47,854 bases of DNA from Ignavibacteriales bacterium (GCA_003599415.1 QZKB01000119.1:1-47854), one strand, 5' to 3'. Positions 1 through 9,720 are shown, counted from the first letter of the stretch. Notes: generated from the sequence alone by a model not told the origin. Made by a program: numbers and translations.

Positions 1-34
1 CGGAGAATAAAATTTTATTCTCCGGTTTTCCTTT
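1..34 (+). terminator. Rho-independent terminator of a gene left of the window
   Basis: Bases 1-12 are perfectly complementary to bases 13-24, a 12-bp stem that in practice needs a small AT loop. A T-rich tail (GTTTTCCTTT) follows. The window edge may cut the 5' side. It would end a + strand transcript that lies outside the window. Confidence 0.6.
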
Positions 35-136
35 CACTAAATATTACATTTTAAAATTCAACTGGTTATATTGAGTTCAGATTCTGAAAATAAAAGCACC
101 ATGAATATGTAGGTGATTTTATAGCCACTTAAAGAC

Positions 137-144
137 TATATTTG
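137..144 (+). promoter_or_regulatory. Candidate Bacteroidota-type -7 element
   Basis: TATATTTG matches the TAnnTTTG -7 consensus of Bacteroidota primary sigma factors exactly. It lies 86 bases before the sensor kinase start. No clear TTG -33 element sits 17-23 bases upstream, so the call is tentative. A direct repeat of CCGGTAA (162-168 and 170-176) lies just downstream of the expected transcription start. Confidence 0.3.
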
Positions 145-229
145 CCTTTAGTCGATTAAACCCGGTAAACCGGTAACATTTGTTTTATACTGCCGTCAAA
201 ATGAGTAGGTTCAAGAAAATATAATAATT

Positions 230-3085
230 ATGAAAAATCATTTTAAAATATTTCTCCTGCTTTACCTGATTATTCAGTCAGTTGCATTTGCGCAGATTAA
301 GATCCATAAAAAACTTGGAGTTGAAGACGGCCTGGTTCAATCAACTGTACGGGTAATTTATAAAGATGTTACAGGAAGGCTTTGGTTTGGTACAAAGCTT
401 GGCGTAAGCTGCTGGGACGGGATAAATTTTACAAACTATTCAACTACTTCAGGCCTTCCCGGCCATATTGTTTATTCTATTAAGAATGATAAGGACGGCA
501 ATATAATATTCGGGACAAGCAACGGCGCTGCAATATTCAAAGATGGAAAAATCAATACTCTTCCAGTAGCCGGAAATGCCGGACACCTTAAGATAAACAA
601 CATTGAGACTTCAAAAGACGGAAATGTTTTCTTTGGAACTAATAAAGGTTTGTACACAATAAAGAATAATAAACTTATTCCTTTTACTGGTTTAAAACAT
701 TATTCTGCTTTGGATATTACCTGCGGAACTCAATTGGAAAATGGAGATATAATTTGGGGAACTGCTGAGAATGGAATAATAAAAATGCCTGCAGGTAATT
801 ATGCGGGTTCTTACACTTTAATAGATCTTCATAAAAATAATGTCAATTTTATTTTCAGGGACAAAGATGGAAATTTATTATGTAATGTTTCCAACAAATT
901 ATTTCTTATTTCCGAAACGGGAAAGATTTTACAGCAATTAAAAATTCCAAAAGACTTTGAAAATATTACATCAGTTGAGCAGGATTCAGAAGGCTGCTAC
1001 TACTTCGGTACGGAAAAAGGAATTTTAGTATGGAAAGACAATAGGCAACTCGAAATTATCAGCGAAAAAAACGGGCTTAGTTCAAACCAGATACTTTCGA
1101 TATTCAAAGATATTGATGATACTTTTTATTTTGGAATGAATAACGGTGGGGTGGCTGTTATAAACAGGTATAAAATGATCACGCTTAACAAAGAACATGG
1201 ACTTGTTGATAATAACATTACATCAATTGTTGAAACTGGTGATCACAGTTTTTATTTCGGTACTAGAGAAAGAGGAATATCTCATTTTGTAGATGGCTCT
1301 TTTAAACGGGCTTTTGAAAACTATGATCAGATCATTTGCTCATTCAAAGATAAAACAGGTAAAATCTATTTTGGTACAAACAACGGAGTTCTTGTTATAA
1401 ATGGTGGTAAAGAAAGTTCAATTACAGTAAAAGACGGGTTACCGACAAATATTATTACTGCCATTACCGGGGATGCAAACGGAAAAATATATATTGGTAC
1501 AGTAAGAGGATTAAGCGTCTATAACAACGGAAAGATTCGGAATCTGACGAAGAAAAATCTGCTTGGAGATAACCTTGTTACTAGTTTATCTGCTTTTGAA
1601 GGCAAAGTTTATGTTGGTACATTCTTTAACGGTATTACAATAATTGAGCAGGGTAAATCAAGAATAATTAATAATACAAACGGGTTAATCTCTAATACTG
1701 TTTTATCGGTGTATAAAAGTCCTAACGGTAAATTATATATCGGAACAGTTGAAGGACTTAACATAGAACTTGACGGAAAGATAAAAACAATAAACAGCAA
1801 CCATGGTCTGTCAGATAATTCAATCAACAGTATAGCTGAAGACAAAGAAGGAAAAATATATCTTGCTACAAACCATGGCATTAATATTCTGGATGAATCT
1901 AACGGACAAACGGATATTCACACGCTGCACGCGGAGGATGGTATTGCTGGTGAAGAAAGTAATATGGGAGCAGTTTATAAAGATTCAAAAGAAAACTTAT
2001 GGTTCGGTACGATAAAAGGAGTTGTTTCATTTGACCCGGCAAAAATAAAACCTTCGGTCTACCCGCCCAGGGTTATGCTAAGCGACTTCCATTTATTCAA
2101 TAAGGATGTTCCCTGGAAAGAACAACCAGGGAATTATGAATTTACCTATGACCAGAATTTTTTCAAGTTTAATTTTTTCGGTGTTATGCTTTCTGCTCCC
2201 AAACGTGTTACTTATGCATACAGACTAAAAGGTATTGATAACGAATGGTTGTTCACCCAGCAGAATTCAGTTCAATATACAAATTTGAATGACGGGACTT
2301 ATACGTTTGAAGTGAAAGCAAAAAATGAGTGGGGTTATTGGGGTAAGCCGGCAATAATTTCATTTGTAATAACACCGCCTTTTTGGGAACTGTGGTGGTT
2401 TATTTTATTAGTCGCACTGGTTATAGTTGGAGGGATCTATTTAGTAGTATACAAACAACTTCAGAATGTTCTTACCCTCGAGAGAATACGGCTAAAAATA
2501 GCTGCTGACCTGCATGATAATATCGGCGCAAGTCTGACTGAAATTTCAATAATGAGCGAGATACTGAAAAGTAAAATAAATACTGATTCCGATGAGGTCA
2601 GAAAATATTTATCATCTATTAGTAATGAAAGCAGAAACGTTATTGCAAGTATCCGGGATATTGTCTGGATGGTTAATCCAAACCAGGATACTCTAAAAGA
2701 TTTGCTTACAAGACTGAACGATTCGTTCTCCGATATTTTTACACAGAAAGGAATTTCTTTTACAACGGAGAATATAGAACTGCTAAGTGAAATAACTTTG
2801 CCCATGGATTACAGGCACAATCTCTTCCTGATTCTTAAAGAAGGAATCAATAACTCTTTAAAGTACAGTTACTGTGACCAGCTTAGCCTTAAAGCAGCTG
2901 TAAACGGCAAAAGACTTGAGGTTATACTTAAGGATAATGGAATTGGAATAAAACCTAATTACAAAAAAAACGGCAACGGCTTAACAAACATGAAAAACCG
3001 GGCTGAGAAAATTGGCGGCGACTTGTTTATCAATTCCGATATTTACAATGGAACAGAATTAAAATTTATGGGCAAAATAAGCTAA
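230..3085 (+). CDS. Beta-propeller / Y_Y_Y sensor histidine kinase (HisKA_3 type)
   Basis: A membrane sensor kinase of 951 residues that should phosphorylate the response regulator encoded 23 bases downstream. Residues 1-22 form a signal peptide. About a dozen two-component-propeller repeats (pattern FGT..G...) run from about 45 to 610. A Y_Y_Y domain lies at about 655-722 and one membrane helix at about 723-742. The cytoplasmic part carries a HisKA_3 dimerisation helix with phospho-acceptor His762 in DLHDNIGAS, then an HATPase_c domain with an N-box (NNSLKYS) and glycine boxes (DNGIGI, GNGLTNM). This layout is common in Bacteroidota, where periplasmic propellers often sense polysaccharide fragments. 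Unlike the one-piece hybrid sensors, the receiver and output domains here are a separate protein. The ligand is unknown. Confidence 0.93.
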   Translation: MKNHFKIFLLLYLIIQSVAFAQIKIHKKLGVEDGLVQSTVRVIYKDVTGRLWFGTKLGVSCWDGINFTNYSTTSGLPGHIVYSIKNDKDGNIIFGTSNGAAIFKDGKINTLPVAGNAGHLKINNIETSKDGNVFFGTNKGLYTIKNNKLIPFTGLKHYSALDITCGTQLENGDIIWGTAENGIIKMPAGNYAGSYTLIDLHKNNVNFIFRDKDGNLLCNVSNKLFLISETGKILQQLKIPKDFENITSVEQDSEGCYYFGTEKGILVWKDNRQLEIISEKNGLSSNQILSIFKDIDDTFYFGMNNGGVAVINRYKMITLNKEHGLVDNNITSIVETGDHSFYFGTRERGISHFVDGSFKRAFENYDQIICSFKDKTGKIYFGTNNGVLVINGGKESSITVKDGLPTNIITAITGDANGKIYIGTVRGLSVYNNGKIRNLTKKNLLGDNLVTSLSAFEGKVYVGTFFNGITIIEQGKSRIINNTNGLISNTVLSVYKSPNGKLYIGTVEGLNIELDGKIKTINSNHGLSDNSINSIAEDKEGKIYLATNHGINILDESNGQTDIHTLHAEDGIAGEESNMGAVYKDSKENLWFGTIKGVVSFDPAKIKPSVYPPRVMLSDFHLFNKDVPWKEQPGNYEFTYDQNFFKFNFFGVMLSAPKRVTYAYRLKGIDNEWLFTQQNSVQYTNLNDGTYTFEVKAKNEWGYWGKPAIISFVITPPFWELWWFILLVALVIVGGIYLVVYKQLQNVLTLERIRLKIAADLHDNIGASLTEISIMSEILKSKINTDSDEVRKYLSSISNESRNVIASIRDIVWMVNPNQDTLKDLLTRLNDSFSDIFTQKGISFTTENIELLSEITLPMDYRHNLFLILKEGINNSLKYSYCDQLSLKAAVNGKRLEVILKDNGIGIKPNYKKNGNGLTNMKNRAEKIGGDLFINSDIYNGTELKFMGKIS

Positions 3086-3108
3086 CGTAAAAAGGAAAAG
3101 TATAACCT

Positions 3109-3744
3109 ATGATAGAAATAATTATAGTTGAAGATAATAACAGGATAAGAGAAGGTCTGAGCGTTCTACTTGACGGAACTGACGGATTCAAATGCAGAGG
3201 AGTTTATTCAAACTGTGAGGCTATGCTCGAGAAAATAGGTGACTCTGAACCTGATATAGTACTTATGGATATTGGTCTGCCGGGTATGAGCGGAATTGAA
3301 GGAATTAAAATACTAAAGAAACTTTATCCTGACGTGCAAATACTTGTACTTACAATTCATGAAGAAGACGACCTTGTTTTTGAGGCGCTTTGTGCCGGGG
3401 CTTGCGGTTATTTACTTAAACAAACATCGCCCGCAAGACTTGTTGAAGCTATACGTGAAGCTTATGAAGGTGGCGCTCCAATGAGCTCCCATATCGCAAG
3501 AAAAGTTGTAGCATTTTTCCAGGAGAAGAAAAATAATAATGGAACCAATGCTTACAACCTGACTTTGAGAGAAATGGAAGTTTTAAAATCCTTAGTGGAA
3601 GGCAGAAGCTGCAAAGCAATTGCTGACTCACTTTTTATAAGTATTGAAACTGTACGATTTCATTTTAGAAATATTTACAACAAACTACACGTTCATACTC
3701 AGGCAGAAGCAGTGGCAAAAGCACTTAAAGAAGGAATAATTTAA
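3109..3744 (+). CDS. NarL/LuxR-family response regulator
   Basis: A transcription factor of 211 residues and the presumed partner of the propeller kinase upstream. The N-terminal receiver domain (about 1-120) has the acidic pocket in VEDN and the phospho-acceptor Asp54 in VLMDIGLPG. The C-terminal LuxR-type helix-turn-helix (about 145-208) contains LTLREMEVL and the recognition region SIETVRFHFRNIYNKL. The start follows a purine-rich AAGGAAAAG ribosome-binding site. HisKA_3 kinases pair with NarL-type regulators, which fits the 23-base spacing and a shared transcript. The gene is convergent with the next one, with only 16 bases between the stop codons and no obvious terminator hairpin. Confidence 0.95.
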   Translation: MIEIIIVEDNNRIREGLSVLLDGTDGFKCRGVYSNCEAMLEKIGDSEPDIVLMDIGLPGMSGIEGIKILKKLYPDVQILVLTIHEEDDLVFEALCAGACGYLLKQTSPARLVEAIREAYEGGAPMSSHIARKVVAFFQEKKNNNGTNAYNLTLREMEVLKSLVEGRSCKAIADSLFISIETVRFHFRNIYNKLHVHTQAEAVAKALKEGII

Positions 3745-3760
3745 GAGAGGATAAACTACT

Positions 3761-4348
3761 TTACTTTCTTGTTAATGGAGCGATTGTTCGTAAATTTTCC
3801 GAATCATTTATTAATTGATTAAGCCTTCGGACCCTTGTTTCTTCCTGCTTGGCGCTCATTATCCACCAAGTAGTTAGTGTTTTGTAACCGGGTGGTTGAG
3901 ACTGGAAAAAATTCCATGCTTCTTTATTAGCTTTAAAAATTTTCTGGTAGTTAGCCGGAAATTTCACACTTTTACGCTGCTCATATGAATACTGTCCTGA
4001 TTTAACCTTATCTCTGTTCTCAAACAATTCCCAACCATAATCTTTTACTAATCCAAGTTTTTTCAATTCAATTATTCTTTCAGTATTAATTTTACTCCAG
4101 TTACTTTTAGGATTGCGGGGTGTAAATCTTATAGAATAGCTCACATCATCTATTTTTTTTCTTATTCCGTCAATCCATCCAAAGCAAAGAGCTTCATCAA
4201 CAGATTCTTTCCATTGAATACTTGGTTTACCGGTTTCTTTTTTATAAAAGCCAACCCAAAGTTCATTAGCTTTTTTATAATTCTTTTCCAACCATTTACG
4301 GAAATGAATCTGGTCTCTGAAGAAAGTTAGGCTATTTACTTTTAACAT
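3761..4348 (-). CDS. YdeI/OmdA-family protein (bacteriocin-protection family)
   Basis: A protein of 195 residues resembling the YdeI/OmpD-associated family. The N-terminal half has the family pattern of an F..W...N motif, LWVGFYKK and the CFGWIDG segment, and the C-terminal part (about 125-190) looks like the OmdA/YdeI helical domain. Members have been linked to bacteriocin or peptide resistance, but the biochemical role is unclear. The reading frame stays open upstream of 4348. I chose the ATG at 4348 because it lies one base after the stop codon of the GNAT gene and restores the family's usual N-terminus. This implies co-transcription with that acetyltransferase. Confidence 0.8.
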   Translation of the reverse strand: MLKVNSLTFFRDQIHFRKWLEKNYKKANELWVGFYKKETGKPSIQWKESVDEALCFGWIDGIRKKIDDVSYSIRFTPRNPKSNWSKINTERIIELKKLGLVKDYGWELFENRDKVKSGQYSYEQRKSVKFPANYQKIFKANKEAWNFFQSQPPGYKTLTTWWIMSAKQEETRVRRLNQLINDSENLRTIAPLTRK

Positions 4349-4349
4349 T

Positions 4350-4922
4350 TTATTTGTGTAAATCTTTTTCAAGCAGTGAATAAATAATGCTGTCCAGAAA
4401 TTTATTGTCAAAAAGAAAATTTTCCCTGAAATATGCTTCCTTTTTGAAACCGGCTTTTTCCAGCACTTTAATTGAGGCAGTATTACCCGGATTAACATTT
4501 GCCTCTATGCTGTGAAGCATTAATGTATTAAAACCGAATTCTATCATAGCAGTTAATGTTTCTGCCATTATTCCCTGTCCCCAGTATTCAGGTTTCAGTG
4601 CGTACCCAATTTCAGCCCGGCAATGTTCGGTAATAATTCTCCAGTAACCAAAGTAGCCAACAAATGCTCTTGATTCCTTTTTAATTATCGCCCAATTAAT
4701 TCCTGTTTTATTTTTGTAAGATTCAATTACAGCTTCAATCATCTTCTTTGAATCTTCCACGGAATTATGTTTAGTTGTATCCAGGTAGGTCATCACTTTA
4801 TCATTTGACCTGATTTTGAAAATCTCATTGCAGTCTTCCGGAGTTATATTTCTGTATAAAAGATTTTTACTATCAATCTCAGGAAATTTATCAAAGACAG
4901 ATTTGTTTATTTCGTAAATCAT
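4350..4922 (-). CDS. GNAT N-acetyltransferase, RimJ/RimL type
   Basis: A protein of 190 residues with the GNAT fold in its RimJ/RimL (Acetyltransf_3) form. Visible hallmarks are the N-terminal strand LLYRNITPEDCNEIF, the acetyl-CoA loop region EIGYALKPEYWGQGIMAE, and the terminal NPGNTASIKVLEKAGF segment typical of the subfamily. It would acetylate a protein N-terminus or a small amine using acetyl-CoA in the cytoplasm. The substrate cannot be read from sequence. It is the first gene of a two-gene unit with the YdeI-like gene, which starts one base after its stop. Confidence 0.85.
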   Translation of the reverse strand: MIYEINKSVFDKFPEIDSKNLLYRNITPEDCNEIFKIRSNDKVMTYLDTTKHNSVEDSKKMIEAVIESYKNKTGINWAIIKKESRAFVGYFGYWRIITEHCRAEIGYALKPEYWGQGIMAETLTAMIEFGFNTLMLHSIEANVNPGNTASIKVLEKAGFKKEAYFRENFLFDNKFLDSIIYSLLEKDLHK

Positions 4923-4988
4923 TTTATAATATTTTAGTTGTTAAACAAGCCGATTAATTGATTTAATATTCTTGTGGTTATTTAAATA

Positions 4989-7799
4989 TCACTCAGAGTT
5001 CCTTTCAAAGAAAAGTGAAATGGTTGTTCCTTTATCTAATTCGCTGTCAATTTCAATTGTACCGCCCATAATTTCGGTCAGTCGTTTTGCTACCGTTAAA
5101 CCAAGCCCAAAGCCTTCAAACTGCCTGCTGAATCCTTCACTAAGCTGTCTGAACTCTTTAAATACAATAGAATGATTTTCTTTTGCAATTCCAATTCCCG
5201 TGTCAGATATTTTTATTGAACAATATTCTTTTTCATCTTTAGTAATTTCGCCGATGTCAATTGTAATACCGCCCTTTTTAGTAAACTTGTAAGCATTATC
5301 AATCAAACATTCAATTATAAGTTTAAACAGACTGCCATCTAAGTAAGCATGAACTTTCTTTTTGGCAATGTTGAATCTGAGATAAAGATTTTTCTCTGAA
5401 TTTGCTTTTTCATACTGCTCGGCAACAGACTTTGTAATCTTTAAAATATCGATTTCGGTTTTCTGTAATTCCGGTTTTTCCGACACTGTTTCTGAAACCG
5501 TAATTAAAAGATTAAGAGCAGACATTAATCTTTTTGTCGAGTTAATCACTTTGTCTGCCAATTCTCTATGCAGATTATTATCCAGTTCTTCCCTTAGTAA
5601 TTCAGTAAGACCTAAAATACCGGTAATAGGTGTGCGCAATTCATGACTCATATTTTCAAGAAATATTGACTTTTGACGGTTGCTTTCTTCCACTTTCTTC
5701 CTCGAAACAATCAATTCATTTTCCATTTTTTTCTGCAACGTAATATCTCTTCCAACCGCCTGAAACTCCAGGCTCTCTCCATTTTCATTACAAAGAATTA
5801 CTCTGTCTACCCACTGCTGCCATCTAATTTCTCCATTTGCAAATTTCACTTTATGCTCATAGGAAACAATAGGATTATCAGCATTGAGGCTTGAAATATT
5901 TTGCTCAACAATTTCAACCTCTTCATCTGGAATAAAATCAGTAAATTTTTTTCCAATTAAATCATCTTTATTCAAATTATAAAACCGGCAATAGGCATCA
6001 TTCACAAACGTTAAGGATTTATCCGGTAAGTACCTTCGGATTAATTCCGTCTGATCCTGGACTATCGCCCTGTAATATGCTTCATTTTTTCTAATCTGGT
6101 CGGTAGCATTCTTTCTTTCAACAGTCAACAAAACTATAGAAATGATATCGGCAATCGATTTGGTAAAATTAATATCCTCCAATGTCCATTCTCTTTTCTG
6201 TAAACACTCGTGGCAAACCATACCAACAATTGAATTCTGGGACCAGACGGGAACATATAATAAGGATTGGACATCCGGGTGCAGGAATTTATTATTGCGA
6301 AAACTTTCAATTAAAGAATCACTGGATATATCATTTATTGCAATTATACCTTCTTCCTCAAATACTCCGAACATTTTTATAGCAATGTTCTCATCAACTT
6401 TAATAAAAATTCCCTCACTGTGTTTATCGTTTTGGAGGTCGTACTGGTTATTGCAGGTAATATCCAGTAATTTGCTATCCCTTGTCCATACGGCAACAAA
6501 ATCTACTCCTAGAGTCTGCGCATCAATTTCACATATTTTTCTGGCTGCAACTTTTAAATCGGTTTTATCAATCTTATTCAGTTCAAGTAATGCAGTCTGG
6601 TTCCATATAATTTTATCTTTTCTTTTTCTTTCATACTCTTCGATATTATTTTGTTCGGTTATATCAAGAATAATCCCCCTTAAACCGACCGGTTCGGTAT
6701 TTTTAAAAACAACCGACGAATAAATTACGGCTTTAAAAGTCGTAGCATCGGCTCTTTGAAGTGTATAAACAGTTTGCGGTACTGCTTCATTATTTAGTTT
6801 TAACCTGTAATTATTTTTCGCAGTTTCCCGTTCAGTGGAAACAATATAATCGAATACATTAATTCCTTCCGCAATTTTTTCAGGCGAAATACCGAAGTAA
6901 TTAATTGCGCATTCATTCGTAGAGAGAATTTTTCCTTCCCTGTCGGTTTCAAAAACCGGTTGAGGCAGCAGCTCAATAAATTCTTTGTACTTTAGTTCAT
7001 CTTTAATTAAATCGATGCGCATTTTCTTCCGCTCTGTAATATCCTGGAATATCACCTGGTAAGCCGGCAGCCCTCTGTAATATATCGGAACGCTTGCCGC
7101 TTCAATAGTCACAACCGAGCCGTCAAGGCAAATTAGTTTTTCTTCAATTACAGGAACACCTTTCATTTCCGTTTGCATATTGTAGATGCGCTGTTTTACT
7201 ATAGTATGATACTCAGGTAGTACAAAGTCGAATATGTTTCTTCCCAGTAGCTCTTCTTTATTTTTCGCTTTAAAGAATTTTACCGTAGCATCATTAACAT
7301 AAGCTACTTTATTATTCATGTGAATTACAATACACGTGGGCGACATCTCAACCAATAATTGATATTTCTCTTCGGCTTCAAGCAAAGATTCCTCCACTCT
7401 TTCCCTTTCCGAGATATCGATTACGGTTCCTATGATAAAATTTCCTTTGTCAATAAAAGTATTTTCAAGAATCCAGCAACGACTCCCATTCCGTCTTTTT
7501 AACAAACAAGTATTTGCAGTTAAAATTTTATTCTGTTTTAATTCTTTTATAAACCTGCTTCTGTCTGATGGAGAGAAATATAAATCCAGAGCATTCAACT
7601 CTAAAACTTCTTCTTTTGAATCATAACCAAGCATTCTTGCAAATGCATCATTGCAGTCAACTATATTCCCTTCAAATGTCGTCTTATACGTACCGGCAAG
7701 ATTGTGATTAAATAAATTCTGATAGCTTTCTTTAAACATATCTGAATCTTTAGGTTGCTTTGACCCTTTACCGGCTTTTTCATTTGGTGACTGTTTCAT
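4989..7799 (-). CDS. Soluble multi-PAS/GAF sensor histidine kinase
   Basis: A protein of 936 residues with no signal peptide or membrane helix, so probably a cytoplasmic sensor. Domains in order: PAS (about 20-137), PAS (140-258), PAS (265-385), GAF (about 400-565), PAS (575-695), HisKA (about 708-770) with phospho-acceptor His719 in NMSHELRTP, and a C-terminal HATPase_c domain with DTGIGI and GFGLGLTVAKRL. Several PAS domains end in the usual DITE/DISE motif. There is no receiver domain and no adjacent response-regulator gene, so it is an orphan kinase. A consensus sigma70 promoter lies upstream at 7854-7882. The ligands of the PAS and GAF domains are unknown. Confidence 0.93.
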   Translation of the reverse strand: MKQSPNEKAGKGSKQPKDSDMFKESYQNLFNHNLAGTYKTTFEGNIVDCNDAFARMLGYDSKEEVLELNALDLYFSPSDRSRFIKELKQNKILTANTCLLKRRNGSRCWILENTFIDKGNFIIGTVIDISERERVEESLLEAEEKYQLLVEMSPTCIVIHMNNKVAYVNDATVKFFKAKNKEELLGRNIFDFVLPEYHTIVKQRIYNMQTEMKGVPVIEEKLICLDGSVVTIEAASVPIYYRGLPAYQVIFQDITERKKMRIDLIKDELKYKEFIELLPQPVFETDREGKILSTNECAINYFGISPEKIAEGINVFDYIVSTERETAKNNYRLKLNNEAVPQTVYTLQRADATTFKAVIYSSVVFKNTEPVGLRGIILDITEQNNIEEYERKRKDKIIWNQTALLELNKIDKTDLKVAARKICEIDAQTLGVDFVAVWTRDSKLLDITCNNQYDLQNDKHSEGIFIKVDENIAIKMFGVFEEEGIIAINDISSDSLIESFRNNKFLHPDVQSLLYVPVWSQNSIVGMVCHECLQKREWTLEDINFTKSIADIISIVLLTVERKNATDQIRKNEAYYRAIVQDQTELIRRYLPDKSLTFVNDAYCRFYNLNKDDLIGKKFTDFIPDEEVEIVEQNISSLNADNPIVSYEHKVKFANGEIRWQQWVDRVILCNENGESLEFQAVGRDITLQKKMENELIVSRKKVEESNRQKSIFLENMSHELRTPITGILGLTELLREELDNNLHRELADKVINSTKRLMSALNLLITVSETVSEKPELQKTEIDILKITKSVAEQYEKANSEKNLYLRFNIAKKKVHAYLDGSLFKLIIECLIDNAYKFTKKGGITIDIGEITKDEKEYCSIKISDTGIGIAKENHSIVFKEFRQLSEGFSRQFEGFGLGLTVAKRLTEIMGGTIEIDSELDKGTTISLFFERNSE

Positions 7800-7853
7800 A
7801 GAATTTCTCTGTTATTTAAACCTTTTACTCATGTTCTTTTAGAAATGCATTTA

Positions 7854-7882
7854 ATTATAATCTAATGAATTGCAAATGTCAA
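7854..7882 (-). promoter_or_regulatory. Perfect sigma70-type promoter of the PAS kinase gene
   Basis: Read on the minus strand, TTGACA (7882-7877) and TATAAT (7859-7854) are separated by exactly 17 bases, a full match to the classical -35/-10 consensus. The start codon at 7799 is 55 bases beyond the -10 box, giving a leader of roughly 45-50 bases. An inverted repeat, TCTAAT (7861-7866) and ATTAGA (7882-7887), brackets the spacer and could be an operator. Confidence 0.7.
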
Positions 7883-7993
7883 TTAGATTTCAATCACACA
7901 AATGAAGTCATGTAAATATTTTGATCTTCATATTTTCTTTCTATTGTTGCAAATATTTTTCTAAACGTGTTTCTTATTTAACCTAAACTTCTT

Positions 7994-8001
7994 TACTTTT
8001 G
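7994..8001 (+). promoter_or_regulatory. Candidate Bacteroidota-type -7 element for the M28 peptidase
   Basis: TACTTTTG matches TAnnTTTG exactly and sits 30 bases before the peptidase ATG at 8032. A good -33 TTG at the expected distance is not evident. If used, transcription would start near 8008, which excludes the upstream TTG codon at 7999 as the translation start. Confidence 0.4.
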
Positions 8002-8031
8002 CGACAATCAAACGAACCTTACAGAGCAAAT

Positions 8032-9708
8032 ATGAAAAACTACAAACTACTCATCATTGTAATTTCTTTACTTCTTTCACTGAATTTATCTTTTGCACAG
8101 TCAGATGCTGTATCAAAAGGATTGAATTCAATTACGATCGAATCATTAAAAGGTCAACTTGAATTTCTTTCATCAGATTATACAGAGGGCAGAGAAACCG
8201 GTACTAAAGGGAATATGCTGGCGGGTGATTACATTGCAAGTCTGTTCCGGATTTATGGTATTAAACCTGCCGGAGACATTCAAATGAAAAATCCTTCATG
8301 GAGAGATTGGCGTAAAGGCAGAAGACCTGAAAGCATCCCGACTTATTTTCAAAACTTTAACTTGATTAATTCTGAACCAGGCGATCATCAGGAATTATCA
8401 ATTATTAAAGTTAAAGATGATAACAAAGAAATATTAAGTTTTGGTTACAGGACCGATTTTGATATATATTCTTCACTGGCAAACATTGAATTGGAAGCAC
8501 CTGTTGTTTTTGTTGGTTATGGATATAAGAATGAAGAGAAAGGATACAATGATTTTGCCGGCGTTGATGTGAAAGGAAAAATAATACTAAGACTTCCGGG
8601 TTACCCGGGAATTAAAGATACTTCTTCTGAAGCATTTAAAATTTTTAAGCCGAAAGACAGAAGGGATGAGTGGGGTTTATCAAGAGATAAAAACAGATGG
8701 GCAAAGGATGCCGGTGCATTAGGAGTGATTGAAATTATTGACAACAGGAATTTTCCAAGAGACTGGACAGTAAATATTCCTTTAAGATATAATACTCCTA
8801 CTTATGAAGGTGAAACTGAATTACATCCAGGCAAATATGATAATATGTCTATTCCCGGAGATACAATAAGCTCCAGATTGATTAATATTGTAGTAACTAA
8901 CAGGGTTGCAAATAAAATTATAGAGAAAAGTAATATCAGTATTTCAGAATTTGAAAAATATGCTGCCGAAAAATTGAAACCTGCATCAAAAGATATTGAT
9001 GATTTAATTATCCGTATAAAATCTCAGACTAAAACCAATCTTATAGGTACAAGAAACATTTTGGGTCTAATTGAAGGTGAAGATAAGGATGAAGTGATTG
9101 TAATTGGAGCTCATTATGATCATGTGGGTATGGCTAATGGATATATCTGGAACGGAGCAGATGATAATGCTAGTGGAACAGTTGGTGTTCTTGCATTGGC
9201 AAAAGCTTTTTCCGAAGCCGGAGTGAAACCAAAGAAATCAATTATGTTTGCCTTATGGACAGGAGAAGAAAAGGGATTATTAGGTTCTGAATATTTCGTC
9301 AGCAATCCACCACCTTCAATTAAAAAAATCCTTCTTAACCTGAATTATGATATGATTTCAAGAAATGATAGTGAAGATTCTCTTGGTGTAAACTGCAGTA
9401 TGAATTATACTAAAGCATATCCCGCGTTTAAAGAACTTTCAGAGAAGTATAATAAAGAATTAGATCTCGGATTAAACATTGAATTCGAAGCTTCGGATAG
9501 ACCTGGTGGTGGCAGTGATCATGCCCCCTTTGCCGAGAAAGATATTCCGATATTTTATTTTATGGCAGGCTTTCATGATGATTACCACAAACCAAGTGAT
9601 ACTGCTGATAAAGCTGATTATAAAAAAATGATGAAAATCATTAAACTTGGTTTTAGGGATATATGGGATCTTGCCAACGACGAAGGGATTTTTAAAGAAG
9701 TCAAATAA
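8032..9708 (+). CDS. Exported M28-family metallopeptidase with PA-like insert
   Basis: A 558-residue zinc aminopeptidase-like enzyme that should cleave N-terminal residues from peptides outside the cytoplasm. I start at the ATG at 8032, not at the in-frame TTG at 7999, because it gives a clean signal peptide ending in LSFAQ. A protease-associated-like region lies at about 145-280 (VVFVGYGY, GVDVKGKIILRL). The M28 catalytic core follows, with metal ligands visible in H361-Y-D-H, D378 in GADDNASG, E412/E413 in GEEKGLLGSEYF, the Asp in NYDMISR, and the terminal HKPSDT histidine. All expected motifs are present. It is monocistronic and ends at a strong terminator. The exact substrate is unknown. 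Confidence 0.93.
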   Translation: MKNYKLLIIVISLLLSLNLSFAQSDAVSKGLNSITIESLKGQLEFLSSDYTEGRETGTKGNMLAGDYIASLFRIYGIKPAGDIQMKNPSWRDWRKGRRPESIPTYFQNFNLINSEPGDHQELSIIKVKDDNKEILSFGYRTDFDIYSSLANIELEAPVVFVGYGYKNEEKGYNDFAGVDVKGKIILRLPGYPGIKDTSSEAFKIFKPKDRRDEWGLSRDKNRWAKDAGALGVIEIIDNRNFPRDWTVNIPLRYNTPTYEGETELHPGKYDNMSIPGDTISSRLINIVVTNRVANKIIEKSNISISEFEKYAAEKLKPASKDIDDLIIRIKSQTKTNLIGTRNILGLIEGEDKDEVIVIGAHYDHVGMANGYIWNGADDNASGTVGVLALAKAFSEAGVKPKKSIMFALWTGEEKGLLGSEYFVSNPPPSIKKILLNLNYDMISRNDSEDSLGVNCSMNYTKAYPAFKELSEKYNKELDLGLNIEFEASDRPGGGSDHAPFAEKDIPIFYFMAGFHDDYHKPSDTADKADYKKMMKIIKLGFRDIWDLANDEGIFKEVK

Positions 9709-9720
9709 ACATCTCAATAA

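Noticed and set aside
4349..4498. Upstream extension of the YdeI-like frame into the GNAT gene, suggesting a fusion
   Set aside because: The extension lies in a different frame inside the GNAT coding region and adds no conserved sequence. The ATG at 4348 restores the family N-terminus.
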